From positions 1 to 64,000 of the forward strand of contig MU266424.1 in the NCBI GenBank assembly GCA_021014945.1: DNA of 64,000 nt, given 5' to 3'. Origin of the DNA: Leucogyrophana mollusca (taxonomy: Eukaryota > Basidiomycota > Agaricomycetes > Boletales). Below, piece by piece: positions 32,013 through 43,978 of the stretch (within the stretch, counting starts at the first letter, position 1; every line of letters starts with the position of its first letter). Both the position numbers and the translations under genes were made by a program. The notes beneath the pieces are model-generated. The model was not told the origin of the DNA, did not search any database, and saw only the letters and a list, made by a program, of their open reading frames with translations.

Positions 32013-35000
32013 ATGTCTTACGCAGCACCGACAGCGCGCTATCACATGGCTCGTCAGCAACAGGATGCAGACGTTCTTCATCCGAGGTTCAGACAGAGAT
32101 CGAACACAACCACCTTCGCCTCATTCTCTTGGCGCAGGGCCACTGGCAGGCCCGAAGCTGCCTCTTCGACCGCGACGGCCGTACAATCCCAGCCGTTGTC
32201 CTTCGAAGCTCTAGTGGCGGCACTGACCCCACCAGCCGTTCCTAGCTTGAACCATGCGCGCTCCCTAGCCACTGCCATCGTGACGCAGTCCCCACTACCT
32301 GGCCCAGCTGTCCTCAATCCAGTCCTAGCTTCGCTCTGTGCGTCGGAATCACCCCCGTCCTTCCAGACAGCTGGCTACGACGTTATGTCTGCATACTGGG
32401 ACAGGTTCGAGTCGAAGCTTGGTAGTGCAGACAAGCTGGCCTATTTCGCTCTCTTTCTAAACACAACGTGGTCAGTGGAGGTCGGAGAACCTCGCCTCAG
32501 AGCGCTGCGGGGGCTTACAAAAGGAGGCACTGATGTTGTTGGTATTGAAGTGCCTCTACTAAATTTATTGAAGACGTGGATGGAATGCGCTTTCGATGCG
32601 TACATATCCAACGATATATCTGATTCGTCTGACCGGGTGGAACGAGAGCGGGCTATCGAACTCCTGGCTACATTTATGTCGTCCGTGCTCGAAGTTCCGG
32701 AAACTGTGGCACGAGTGTCCGAAGGTGATCTCGCAAGCGTACTTCAATTTTACGCCGGCCTGGTTCTCCGCGCTCTCGAAATCCCCTCGGTACCATTGCC
32801 TTCGGATTCAGTATCTTCACCGCTCTCGCCTCTCCCGGCCGATCCTCCCACAAGTGCGAACACTATCTCGCGTCCTCCATTCAGTACTCACAGACGGCAC
32901 CCATCTTCCCTGTCCATCCGATCATTGCCGCCATCTATCACAATTCCTCCCAAACACCCAGCCGACTTGATTGCCAGCATCTATTTGAACCATCTGTCCT
33001 CTCAACTCAAAATCCTCGCCCCCAGATTTCTCACTCTCATCCTACCTGTTCTCTTTCGTGCACAGGCTTTCTTTTCCTCCCCTCTGCCTCGCTTATCGGT
33101 CACCGGCGGACGGACACAAGGCCAGCCGAGTTTAGAGGATAGAGTTCAGAAGACACTCAACTCCCTTTTCACTGGCCCGTACTCGACATCTTGCATGATG
33201 ATCCTCAAGCGGCACCTGTTCCCTCCAAAGGAATCGGGGGGTGGCGTTCGCGTGTCCGCCTTTGTCTCCATTGGTGCCCATAGAACTCTTCGTAACGATA
33301 TCCGGCAAGGTCTCTGTAGCCGGATGGCAAGAGCTTATATATCGCGCTTGAGCTCTGTCTCTTACACATCGTCCGGTGCTCCAGGTCAGATGGACCTTGA
33401 GAAAGAGCTCATGGAGCGTGCATGGTCGAAAGATGATATATCAGGGTGGGATCATGCAAGGCTGGGACGTCTGCTTTGCAAGTCGGTGGAAGCTTGGGTC
33501 AAGTTTGGTGTCTCCGAGCCTGGCGAAGAGTATGATATGGAGAGGGATAGAATGATGGACGAAGCTGCGGGAACTCTCAAAGACATCTTTCAAGAATTCG
33601 ACGACCGCGAAGATAGTGTGGACATGAACGACGAGGAGGCCGCCATCACTGGGGAGACGCTCCGCCACCTTGCGAGCTACGTGCGTACGCTTAAGTACGT
33701 CTTCCCAAACTTCCAGCTTCATCCCTTGAATCTAGTCACTAAACAGCACTTTGTCCTACATGAAGGAACCCGGATGGAACTCCGTTGATTATCCCGCTGT
33801 CACAGCCCAACGAGGCGCCAACGCCGTTCCTTCGCACCTTGTCTTCACTTCTTGCACGAGATCACTCAACTTACATGACTCCGTTGCTTTCCACAACACT
33901 TCTCAGCATTGCGGATAATTTAACCGACGTGGATACTGCGAAGCTCCCCGCAGTCATGTTCGAGCAGCACGATCTCTCGCCCGCGTCACCTGATTGGCTG
34001 GTGAACTGGCAGGACATTTTCACGAACCCCATCCTGTTCAATTCAGCGCGACAGCTGACAAGGATGGAGATCATGAAAGCGTTGCAGGGCGTGTATGACT
34101 CGATGAAGGACATGCCAAACTACAGGACCGCTTTGGCGGAACTGGTATATCAGTTGTGTCAGAAGCAGGCGAATGAGGTACCGGATGACAGGGATCAAGA
34201 CAGCGCAGTAATGTGGCGAATTCTTGGGGATGAAGTAGTCCTGCGTACTGTAGAGGGCGAAGGCAAAGGCGCAGACACGATGTCCCCGGCTGGCACCCCA
34301 GCGCCAGCAGCGGTGCAGGATATCATCGACCTACTCACAAAGGTGGCATCGGAAGGAAATTTGGAAGACGACGACGACACTGCCTCGGTCAATACTTCTG
34401 AAACTCAGTCTCCTACCCCATACGTATCATTCTCTGCTGGGCCTTCCAATGTTGCCTCCCCCATCTTGTCCAGGAAACAATCGGAGTATAAAGCATCTAA
34501 GGATACCGCAATGCCGTCCGTTATGTCTCTTTTGTCGTCGCTGGCTGGTTCCCGCTCCCAGTCCCTTCACGCCAATGAGCGAGAGGATCAACCCTCAGAG
34601 CTCGTCGCTTCTCCTTCGCAGGAACCGTTGCTACCGCGCGCTGCATTCGCCGTCGTCGCCCTTGTCCATGTTTTCAGCCAGCTCGCCTTCACGCCCTATT
34701 CCTTGACGCAGTCTAATGTGGATCTTGCAAGTAGCGTATTCAGCATCCTGGTCAAGCGTCTTCTCGACGATGCCAAATGTGCAAGGGCCCGATTGGTGGT
34801 CCTTCAATTCATGATGCGACTTCGAGCCGACCGCGATCATCGTCTCTACTTTGTCGAAGCTCATCATGATGCTGAAGGCCATATTCAAACACTAGCGTCT
34901 CTCATAGGACGTGGGCAAGAATCCCTCACCCCTGGACAGGCACAAGGGGAAGGCGAGAAGGGACTCTCCCTAGACATGACAACGGAGGAATTTGTACTGC

Positions 35001-37499
35001 GTAGACCTCGCCCTCACGGAGCTCAGGAGCGTGATGGCCGAAGAGCCTCTCGTGGGCGCGGTGTGCGGCCAACCCAGTCTGCATCCAGCCGCAGCCGGTC
35101 CAGAGCTCCGCTACCTGTATCGCCTCCTGTTGTGTCCACAACCTGGAAACCAAGGGACACGATATGGAGTATCCCAGAATTTAATCCGTTCACATCCATC
35201 GACTCAGACACGCCGAGTGAAGGCCTCGTTTCGTATGACCCTGCGGAGGAGACTCCACGCGTTCTACCAATCGCCGACTACCTCTTGGCATTGCTCAGTA
35301 TCCTGGAGAAAGAGAAGAACTGGGAGATTTTATCCTACGTACTCTGCCATCTTCCTGTTCAGCTCGCCAACAAGCATCTGTTCTGTGGCCCCAAGTGTCG
35401 AGACCTGGTTGCAAAACTTCTGACCTCGTTATGCTCAGGAGTCGCCAGTGGGGAGCTGGCGTCTTGTGTGGATCGATGGCCCCCAGGATTGAAGGCTCGT
35501 GACGCCCATGGTCTCGCCTATCACACCCTCTCTGTCCTCATCAGTTATCGGCGCTGTTTTGACGTTCCCCTTCGGCACGCTCTGATTGATGTGTTCCGGG
35601 AAGGTCTGAATGGTCAACCTTCGACAATCCTTTGTTGCATTCACGCGTTGTCATTATCCGCTTTCGAGCTGTTACCCTCGCTCAAAAGATGCTTGCCCAC
35701 CATACTGGAGAAACTGTCCCAAATCATGTCAAACCCTGACATGGCCGTCCATATCCTTAGCTTCCTTACGATCGTCGGCTCAGTGAGGGAACTGCACGCA
35801 AATCTCCGGGAAGACGACTTCAAAATGGTGTTCGGCGTCGCATTACAATACCTCCAGCATCACAATCGCCCAGGAGCTGCTCCAAGTCTGTCGTGGGCGC
35901 TTTCCCAGCACGTTCGAATGATTTCCTTCTACGTGGTTTACCTCTGGTTTTTGGCAGTCAAGCTGTCCGACAGACCCCGTCACATTCCATACATCACGCG
36001 GCAGCTCCTTCTCGCCAACGAAGGCAGATCGGATATAGACGAGCCCACAGAGGTATGCTTTGATTGGCTTGCAAGATATACGTTTGCCAGTGCCGATCCA
36101 AGACCTGCGAACTCTGTGCTCAGCGATATTGTGATGAACCCAAGCCCACATACCTCCTCTTCGGAGCCTGCGATCAGCGAGAAGTCATGGATGTTTGGCA
36201 ATTCTATCGTCACCATTCGTGCGCTCGCCCGGTTGGGGTGGATTGAAGTGCTATCTCGTCGCCCATCAGGCTTTACCAGGTTTCTTTGCAAGCTCGAGAA
36301 CGTTCCGCTCGTTGGGCCTGGAGAAGTCGACCCCGACCCAGTGTCGATACCGGCGGGTATCATGATGAATCGTGACCCGACGCATCCTGGGCCTCCGACT
36401 GGAGTAACCGAACCTGTGGCATCGGAAGAAAACCAGTCGTCCAAGGTAAAAGTCCCGCGCCCATGCTCAGATCATCGTCCTGACCGTCCCACAGGAGACT
36501 CAGGATACAGTTAATGTAGCCCAGGCCTCAACCTCAACCTTACCGGCCCCCGATCCTATTACGGGTTATGTGTGGAGCGGAACTGCGCCTTCCCAACGTC
36601 GAAAGCATGTTGCCGTCGACCCTTCTTTTTTCGCGCTGCAGTTGTCGGCATATCCTGACCGTCCCAACCAACCCACCAGTCAGCGGGTGCTAGATCCATC
36701 GTTGCTTCCCAGTCTCTTTCGATCCCTTGACCAAAAGCCCGTCATAGATACTCACAAAGTGGGCATAATGTACGTGGCACCCGGGCAAACTCATGAGCTC
36801 GACATCCTCCGCAATACACACGGCTCTCCAGCGTATACGCGGTTCCTCGAAGGAATTGGGAGGCTTATAAACCTTCGAGGACAAGCCGACGTCTACGCTG
36901 GGGGCTTAGATCCAGATGAGGATGGCGAATATGCCTACGCTTGGTGGGATGACATCGGCCAGGTTCTCTACCATACTGCGACGATGATGCCCACCCGTCC
37001 TGATGACCAATATTGCATCAACAAAAAAAGTCACATTGGCAACGATTACGTCCGCATTGTTTGGAACGACTCTGGGATGCCATATCGATTCGATACCTTG
37101 GCCACCCAATTTCAATTCGTTAATATTGTCATTGAACCCCATTCTCTTGGAGCAATTGCCGCCTTCTCTAATAACATCCACGAAAACGAGTACTTCAAGA
37201 TCACTATACAGCGTGCCCCGGGCATGAGACATTTCACTCCGATCGGGAACTTCAAGCTCATATCTGCCGAAAGCCTTCCGCTTCTAGTCAGGCAGCTAAG
37301 CCTGCTGGCGGATTGGTTCGCCTCCGTGTTTGAGACCACAGAGAGGGACACGGCGGAGGTCGAGGTGATCACCAACTGGCGAGCAAGACTGCAAACGATC
37401 CAGCGCTTCAAGGAGAAGATACCCCAGCCCGATGCTCCAAGCGTAGCCGAAGGGGTGATGGGGCAGGAGGTGTATCGAAACTTCACGACATCTTATTAG
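32013..37499 (+). CDS. TSC2: Tuberin homolog, Rap/Rheb GTPase-activating protein
   Basis: Tuberin with its TSC1 partner turns off the GTPase Rheb and so lowers TORC1 activity at the vacuole. The start at 32013 (MSYAAPTARYHM) leads into long helical-repeat regions. The C-terminal RapGAP domain is clear: HKVGIMYVAPGQTHELDILR, AYTRFLEGIGRLINL, YAYAWWDDIGQVLYHTATMM and KKSHIGNDYVRIVWND, where the Asn of HIGND is the asparagine thumb that drives GTP hydrolysis. The tail VYRNFTTSY ends at 37499. An intron at 36448-36494 joins EENQSSK to ETQDTVN. The junction near 33690-33800 is unresolved: the two long frames do not join by a normal intron. Total length, about 1,800 residues, fits the family. It is convergent with GEN1. 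Confidence 0.9.
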
Positions 37500-37805
37500 C
37501 ATACTGATTTGTATTTGGAGGTCACGTCTTGTATCACCAGGGACACTGCTCACGATCGTTCAACTCGTTTTTCTTGTATTCACTAGTGGAATGGTATGCA
37601 ACTTTCGAATCGGTGTTTACGAATAACAAGCAAAAGAGCCGGTAGCGATGCGATCCGCGGAGAGGCATCCCCTCCGGATCCTTATTCCGGGATGCATGGT
37701 ATTTAGGTTAAGGATGAGGCCCGAGATATCGCTAAGGATTCCATGAATCCTTAATCAGAGGGCAGCAGAACGATGTGTAAGTAGGTGATATCTGGTGTAC
37801 ATACA

Positions 37806-40638
37806 TTAGGTCAGATCAATAATATCTCCTTGTACAGAGGCCCGTATCTTGGGAGATATCGTTTCCCCGTTCGCTGTTAAAACATTGCCTTTCAATGAAG
37901 GGCCTTTGCAAGACGTTGTTGACGCCTTTTCCCTGATTTGGGCTTTTGCTCTGGCTAGGAGCAAAGGAGCCCTAGCGGGCTTCGATGGCGGCACAGGTGC
38001 GTCAGAATCACTAGATATTTCGATCACGTCATCACAAAGCAAACGAAGTGGTCGCGCAGGCGTTGGTGAGGCAGGACGGAGGGCACTACGGTTATTTGGC
38101 GTAGCCTTGGCCCGGGGTGATGTATCTTCCAAGTTTTTCCTTGGAGATTTGGTTATGTGTGAGTTTGAGCCTTCAGAGTCAGAAGATTGGGCCGGTTTCT
38201 TGCGTGCGATTTTGGAGGGGCTAACGGGGGGAGGATGCGAAAACGGTATGTGATTGGGTTGTGGTCCTGAAAATGGGTCATCTACTTCGCCTTCCAAGCT
38301 GATTCCAAGCTCTATAGCGGACGGCATTGGGAAGGGCCTTGGTGCGTTGCGAGTAGGTTTTGCGAATACTGGGAGCACGTCGTCATGGTCACTATCATCG
38401 TCCGAAGTCAGCAGTGTTCGATTGAGTTTAGATTTCCGCGGGGTAAATGCAGATATAGATTGTAATGCGTCCATCAATGGCTTCGAAGTGGTGGCTTGGC
38501 GGGAGGAAGGCATGGATGGGGTGATCCGGGGCTGTGGTACTGGCTTCGAGCGAGGTGGGATATCGCGTATTGATATCATTGCTTTCGGGGGCGGCGGGGC
38601 CTTCCTCATCTTGGGCACGCCTTTCGTGACCGCATAGAAGTCCTTCACGGTAGTAGCTTTCGCCTTGGCGGGCTCTTCATCTGGGCTGAGATTTATGTAT
38701 TCAAGTTCCTCATCGGCTGGATTGGCTGCAGTGGGTTTCTTCTTCCGGGGCGCGGCCTTCTTGGCCGGCAACGGACCTGGTGATGACTCTTTCTCCTCCT
38801 CAGGAGGGGGTGCGGCCTTCTTCCCAGTCGCTTTCTTAGGTGCGGCACGACCCTTCCCGGCCTTCTTATCAGCCTTCTTCTGTTGGACCTCCTCAAACTG
38901 AGCGACAAGGTGGGGCTCGACCATTCTGACCATCGAAGCGGGCATCCAAACTCGGATATGACTTTCGGGGTCTGGAGGAGGTTTCCTGCTCTTAGTCTTG
39001 CTCTTACTAGGCCGGTCTTCTTCCTCGTCGTCGCCTTCGTCATCGTCAAATATGTCGTCAGCTTCGATAGGGGGACGTATGCCTTTCACCCCATCTTCAC
39101 TCAGTCGCACCAGCTGGGCGGGGGCAATTTCAAGGCGAAACTCGAGGAGCCCATCTGTCGATGCGTGAGCTCTGGAAGAGTGTATTTTAACGATAAGGCG
39201 GTCTTCATCCTCGGACTCTGAATCTGATTCGTGCGCAACTTTTGGGGAGTTGATCTTCATCGACGAAAAGTAACTGGTTATCATTTTCGAAGGCGTTCCC
39301 GGAGCGGGCACGCCCTTGCTTCCGGCCTTACTAGGTGTAGATGGAATGCCCTTCTTCCGCTTCTCGTCGGCCTCGAGTGCAGCGCGTCGCAGGATACGCA
39401 GGACGGCTGATGGCCACAAGACGGTCCTAAACCGCTTGATGATGACGTCCTTGACGCCCCACTCGAAGTAAAGCTCGCACAGACCAGCTACCTTGCCGAG
39501 GTCTGGTTCACGCTCCCAAGTGATCTTGATGCTGTTCCGACCACCCTTTCCCTCCGTTTCTGAGGTGATTGGATTGGTGTACGAAAGCAGGATTTCGACA
39601 TCCGGAAAGTCCTCCGGAATCTTGCTCGCTAGGGAGGGTTTCTTGGATCCGATGTGTCCCATAGAGTTGGTGCGCAGCTCCTTCTTGACGTCCTCTCTCC
39701 AAATGGCAAGGAAGTCGGGAAGTTCGTCGCGGGACATACTTTCTGCTGCATTTACCAGGGAGTCGCCGAAACCACATCGAGCGAGTCCTCTAGCAATAAG
39801 TTTTCCGCAGCCCATCACTCCAGCCTGGTGATAGTCTCCACCACTCAGAAGTCCGATGAGAATTACACCTCCACGAGTGAGTTGCACGTCCGGATGCGTG
39901 CGTATATCAGATGCCCTGTAGATAACAGCATGGTTACCGTCATCCCTACCCTCGGAGTTCTTGACGGGGTGTGCACGGTTTCCCGAAAGAGTATTGCTGG
40001 GACTGGATACGCGTTTTCAGCACGTTGCGTGGTTATAATACAGGGGCCGCTCACTTGCGGATAACCACAGTGGCACCGAAAAGAAAGTTGTCCACATCGT
40101 CGGAGAGAACCGCGTCAATGACGCCAATGCGGTTCAGGTAAGCAAGTTCGGCTTCAGCTTCGCCCGGCGCCTGCAAAGAAATGGGTCAGAGCGAGGCAAT
40201 GATGACACGGACGCGACTACGTGCCGTCCTCCATTCAAATCCAAACGCTTCGATGATATTCTTCATACCCGTCGTAAGCCAGTGGGCATTCCCGCCTACG
40301 CGTTTTCCACGTTTTATAGATGGTCTTTTCGGCCCGTCGAAGACGAATAGCGGCAGGAAGGGCATTGACATCAGCCTGGAGCAGCGAAAGAAGAGCGTTC
40401 GTAGCTCGGGATTCTCGCCTTCCTTGCCATAGGCGGCGTGGAAGAACCAGATACTGGCATCAATGCCGATGCGGAATCCGCGTATCCCATCGGGGTTGGC
40501 TTCGAACCCGTCAATTACTGAGAGATGTGTTAAAGATCGCGTCTGTCCTGCTGGTCTAAGGAGCTAACCGTAGTTTCAGCACCGCTCAAGTTCGTGGGAA
40601 CTGTAGACACGTACATCCCACAATCCTGCGACGCCCAT
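37806..40638 (-). CDS. GEN1: Holliday-junction resolvase, GEN1/Yen1 type (XPG/Rad2 nuclease family)
   Basis: The enzyme cuts four-way DNA junctions after recombination. Exon 1 (ATG 40638) gives MGVAGLWD; exon 2 begins LLRPAGQTRSLTHL and holds GFRIGIDASIWFFHA and PLFVFDGPKRPS (XPG-N, metal-binding Asp residues). Exon 3 holds APGEAEAELAYLNRIGVIDA and SDDVDNFLFG (XPG-I active site). The long exon 4 has GLLSGGDYHQAGVMGCG (helix-hairpin-helix region) and then a chromodomain-like region, acidic and Lys-rich disorder and a C-terminus at 37806. The intron 40171-40224 must start with GC to keep the APGEAEAE motif in frame. The long basic, Ser/Pro-rich tail fits cell-cycle phosphorylation control known for Yen1, but no sites were tested. 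Confidence 0.9.
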
Positions 40639-40987
40639 TCTATTTCTATAACTATACAAAAAGCAAAGGCGCACCTAAAAACCAAGAGATGAGGGACAAA
40701 TGAAGGACACAGTTAGGACCACAGTTTGTCACGTGCACGTGATTCGAAGTCACGCGTGGGAGTCGCTGGCGGGGCCCACGGGGTCAGGAAAAGGATAAAA
40801 TATCGTCGCAACAGCGCGAGGGAGTAAGATACGAACGTCCGGTGACGACTAAAAAGACAGCGCAGTAAAATACAGGTCATAATATTAATGGGCATCTAAA
40901 AGTTCGTCAGGACGTAAGACGACCGTTGGAATGAACTCGAATAACGATAGCAGTATAGAGGCCTCGTCGTGTTGCGGAGGGGAAGCT

Positions 40988-42474
40988 TTAGCCGCCAGCC
41001 TTTCCTAGGAGGGCATATCCACTCCCCTGTGGCCCATGAAGCTGAATACCAAAGGTGAGCACATGGTGTCGAACATGGAGCTGGTTAGAGGAAGTAATCT
41101 ACCTTGCTGTAACACCGATGGCAAAGTGGATCGCCATCCTTCTCCGTCAATCTCTTAGAGTCCAGAAGAGTGCTGCATTCTGTGCATCTGAGACATCCTT
41201 TGTGCCATGTCTTTCCAATCGCTTTCATCTGCCGCACGATTGGTGAGCAAGCCATCAGGATACACTGAAGGGTAACGGCGCACCTGCTCAGCAAAATACA
41301 CGCTCTTACCACAGCGTGGACAGACTGGAGTGGTCCCACCGCCCCATTGCTTGGCGGGACTTGTAGGTGCTCCGCCAGAAAGCGCCACCCCATACCTGGT
41401 TCCTGTTGCAGTAGGCCGCAGAGGGGGCGCTACTGGGGCTGAAACAGATGAATTGGAGCGACCAAGGGCGACAGATGAGAATTTGGGAGTGTCCTGGCTT
41501 GTCCCATTGACAACAGGTGCAGCCATTGCGCCGCGATCCTGGACAGACTTTGATGGGCTCAAAGGAACTGTCCGAGGGAGACCACCCGCTCCGCGGCCGC
41601 TGTTGGTAGCAGTCCCGGTAAAGACGGGGGTGACGGAGCGTGCGTGATCGGAAGACTCATGTGCGACCTCGTTCTCTGCTTCAGCTTCAGGTAGTGAAGA
41701 GACAGGGTTGATCGGCGATCTATTGTACCTAGGTGGGAGAGAGGAGTTTGCTTTCAGAATTGGAGGTGGTGACATGGCTCCAAATCGTCCTGTCCCGGTA
41801 TTATGCGCACGCACAGGTGAGCGAGAGCCGTTGCGCGGAGCGGGGCCGGAATGCTCATTGCCTCTCGGCGTAGGAAAGGAGGATCTGGCAGGAGAAGCAG
41901 GAAGGGGAGGTGGGGCCGAGGTAGGGGAGCCGAGAACTTCCTCGCGGTGCGGTAGATTGGCCTGGCGAAGGTCGCGCGTTCCGAAATTTCGAACGTGACA
42001 AGTCTTACTGTGGACGTACCGAAGTAGGAGGCTCGTCAGTACAATGCACCTACGATGACGATCCCTGGCTCACCAGTACGGCTGCGATAAAGCGGCTGTG
42101 AATCAGGGCAGCGAAGTGAATTGAATTAGCGACTGGCGCACCTCCTGATCGTGTTCTAACAAAGTAAGAGAATCTAGTCTCTTCTTACACGTTGTGCAGG
42201 CTAAACAAGGCTTGAGTAATTGCATATCAGCTGTGAGTACGTCTATGGATTAGCTGATGCACACCTTGTGGTATAGCTTGTGATGGCGCATAAATAAACT
42301 GGTCGTAGGAACGAAGTCAGGGCTCTCACCTTCCGTCCTGGGCCCATGGCCTGTTATGACAGAAGCCATGGTCATTAATTTGTCACAGTATCGCGATGGA
42401 AAACTTGCCTGTTCCGCAGCGTAGACTGCCTTGTTACATCTTGGGCATATTGGGGTGCCTCCGAATGGGTGCAT
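40988..42474 (-). CDS. Two-LIM-domain protein
   Basis: LIM domains are double zinc fingers that dock proteins, often on actin or in the nucleus. Translation starts at the ATG at 42474 (MHPFGGTPICPRCNKAVYAAEQ), then AMGPGRK, LYHK, PCLACTTCKKRLDSLTLLEH, PYC, KTCHVRNFGTRDLRQANL: one full LIM domain. A Pro/Ser-rich linker of about 200 residues follows, then LIM2: CPRCGKSVYFAEQ, GKTWHKGCLRCTECSTLLDS, DPLCHRCYSK, and a GPQGSGYALLG tail. The LIM1 motif PYCKTCH spans an 8-nt exon at 42074-42081. The first intron (42351-42408) has an AG|GCAAGT donor. The second LIM2 exon boundary and tail follow the pattern of fungal CRIP/CRP-like proteins. It is divergent to eIF5A. Confidence 0.88.
42074..42081 (-). 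other. 8-nt micro-exon of the LIM gene
   Basis: The minus strand reads ...CGCAG, then CCGTACTG, then GTGAGCC. The eight bases supply Pro-Tyr and two bases of Cys; the next exon (from 42007) completes Cys-Lys-Thr-Cys-His. Upstream exon ends at 42142 (DQE). Flanking introns are 60 and 66 nt. Using the earlier AG at CACAG would give a frameshift and lose the zinc ligand. Confidence 0.75.
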
Positions 42475-42739
42475 GGCTGACAATAATACTTGTTTTGGTT
42501 AATAAGGGATGAAAGCTACAGACAGATCGTACCCCCCGGGGATACAAGGATGAGATATATGTTACAGCTTGGTTACAGCTTGAGAGACTTTGACTTCCCA
42601 GTGTCACCGAGGACTGAGATCATGGTGGCGCATGCGTATGAATGTTCCCACGGGTTCGGAGATTGAAAGTGATTGAGCGATTACCGGTTTTTTTCGCAGA
42701 TATTTAGATCTGTGAACCTTCACCTGCTTGTACATCCTT

Positions 42740-42792
42740 TCAGTCTTTTCCTCCTAGATTTCCTCAATTTCCCCTCCTTACTCCCTTCCATC
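42740..42792 (+). promoter_or_regulatory. Pyrimidine-rich leader of eIF5A
   Basis: The 50 bases before the ATG are almost only C and T with few A, as often seen before the start of strongly expressed fungal genes. It lies in the 318-bp divergent space between the LIM gene and eIF5A. No clear TATA box is seen. Confidence 0.35.
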
Positions 42793-43548
42793 ATGTCCGA
42801 CGATGAATCCCACAACCAAACATTCGAGCAGGTATGTCCTTTCCTCTCCCCACGCCCCCGGCGGTGCTCATCATGATAAAATCAATCTAGGCGAGTGCTG
42901 GCGCCTCTACCACCTTCCCCATGCAATGCTCGGCTCTCCGTAAAAACGGACATGTCGTCATAAAAGGTGAGCTCCGCGTGCATTAGGAGCCCATGTAGCT
43001 CGGCATAACCCAGCGTAGGCCGCCCTTGCAAAATCGTCGAAATGTCCACTTCGAAGACCGGCAAGCACGGTCACGCTAAAGTTCATCTTGTCGCCATCGA
43101 TGTGCGTTATTGGTGTAATCGAGTGTTCTGGTAAACTGATGGCTATTATGTAGATCTTTACTGCCAAAAAAATGGTGGGAGTCATTTTAGATAGCCAGAG
43201 CCGGCCTACTAAGCAACGTTTTGTATTTACAGGAAGATATCTGTCCCTCCACACATAACATGGACGTCCCAAATGTCAGGCGTAACGAATACCAGCTCGT
43301 AAGCCACTCTCCTATCGATCGGCCGATCAGGAGTATTAACAAGCGCTCAGGTCAACGTCGATGAGGGTTTCCTTAACCTCATGACCCAGGATGGAACTGC
43401 CAAAGACGATGTCAAGGTTCCCGAGGGTGACCTTGGAAAGCAGATAACCGACGATTTTGAGGCGGGCAAGGATCTTTTGGTTACCATCGTGTCCGCCATG
43501 GGTGAAGAGCAGGCCATTTCCGTTAAGGAGGCGCCCAAGGGAGCTTAA
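42793..43548 (+). CDS. eIF5A: Translation factor eIF5A (hypusinated)
   Basis: eIF5A helps ribosomes through poorly reactive peptide bonds and in termination. Exons join as [13 protein letters not shown] (42793-42831), then [14 protein letters not shown], then the loop [19 protein letters not shown], then IFTAKKM, then [20 protein letters not shown], and finally [15 protein letters not shown] to VKEAPKGA at 43548. The Lys in KTGKHGH is the site of hypusine modification. Length, about 157 residues, is normal. Five introns in such a short gene is typical for mushrooms. Identification is secure. Confidence 0.97.
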
Positions 43549-43978
43549 ACGTAAGTCATTCAAAACCTGTACTTAGCGTCATCTCGCCGGGCTTGGATGC
43601 TTATCACGGTGATTGACAGGCCCCCTTTGTGGTCGTCTCTTTCCTTTTCCTACGTCACGCGCCCCCTTGGTCTTCTTCACGCTGCCGGTTCCTCATGATG
43701 CTTTCGATCTGTGCATGTATTCATTCAAGGCTGTTTCATGTTTTGAATGTACATCAGTGATGACGAGGATGTTGTTGCATAATTTGTTGGAATAAGTATG
43801 TATTGGTGGTTTTTAGCGATAGAAAGAAGAATGTCCTCAGTATCCTGTTGTTCTACGTATACCGCATCCCTGCACAGTTGTTGAATCCATGGAGCTCAAG
43901 TTCTTACCCAATGCTGAGATTGCCCGGAGATAAATGACTTTCAAGTATTGCGTCGCGTTTGTGCTGCTTTAACCTCGT
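43549..43978. other. 3' region of eIF5A and 5' region of COG7, no gene seen
   Basis: The stretch is T-rich after the eIF5A stop and has no conserved frame. The COG7 leader is short, beginning after about 43880. The two genes run in the same direction. Confidence 0.4.

Noticed and set aside
38883..39221. Plus-strand frames opposite GEN1
   Set aside because: Antisense shadows of the low-complexity GEN1 tail; no motif of their own.
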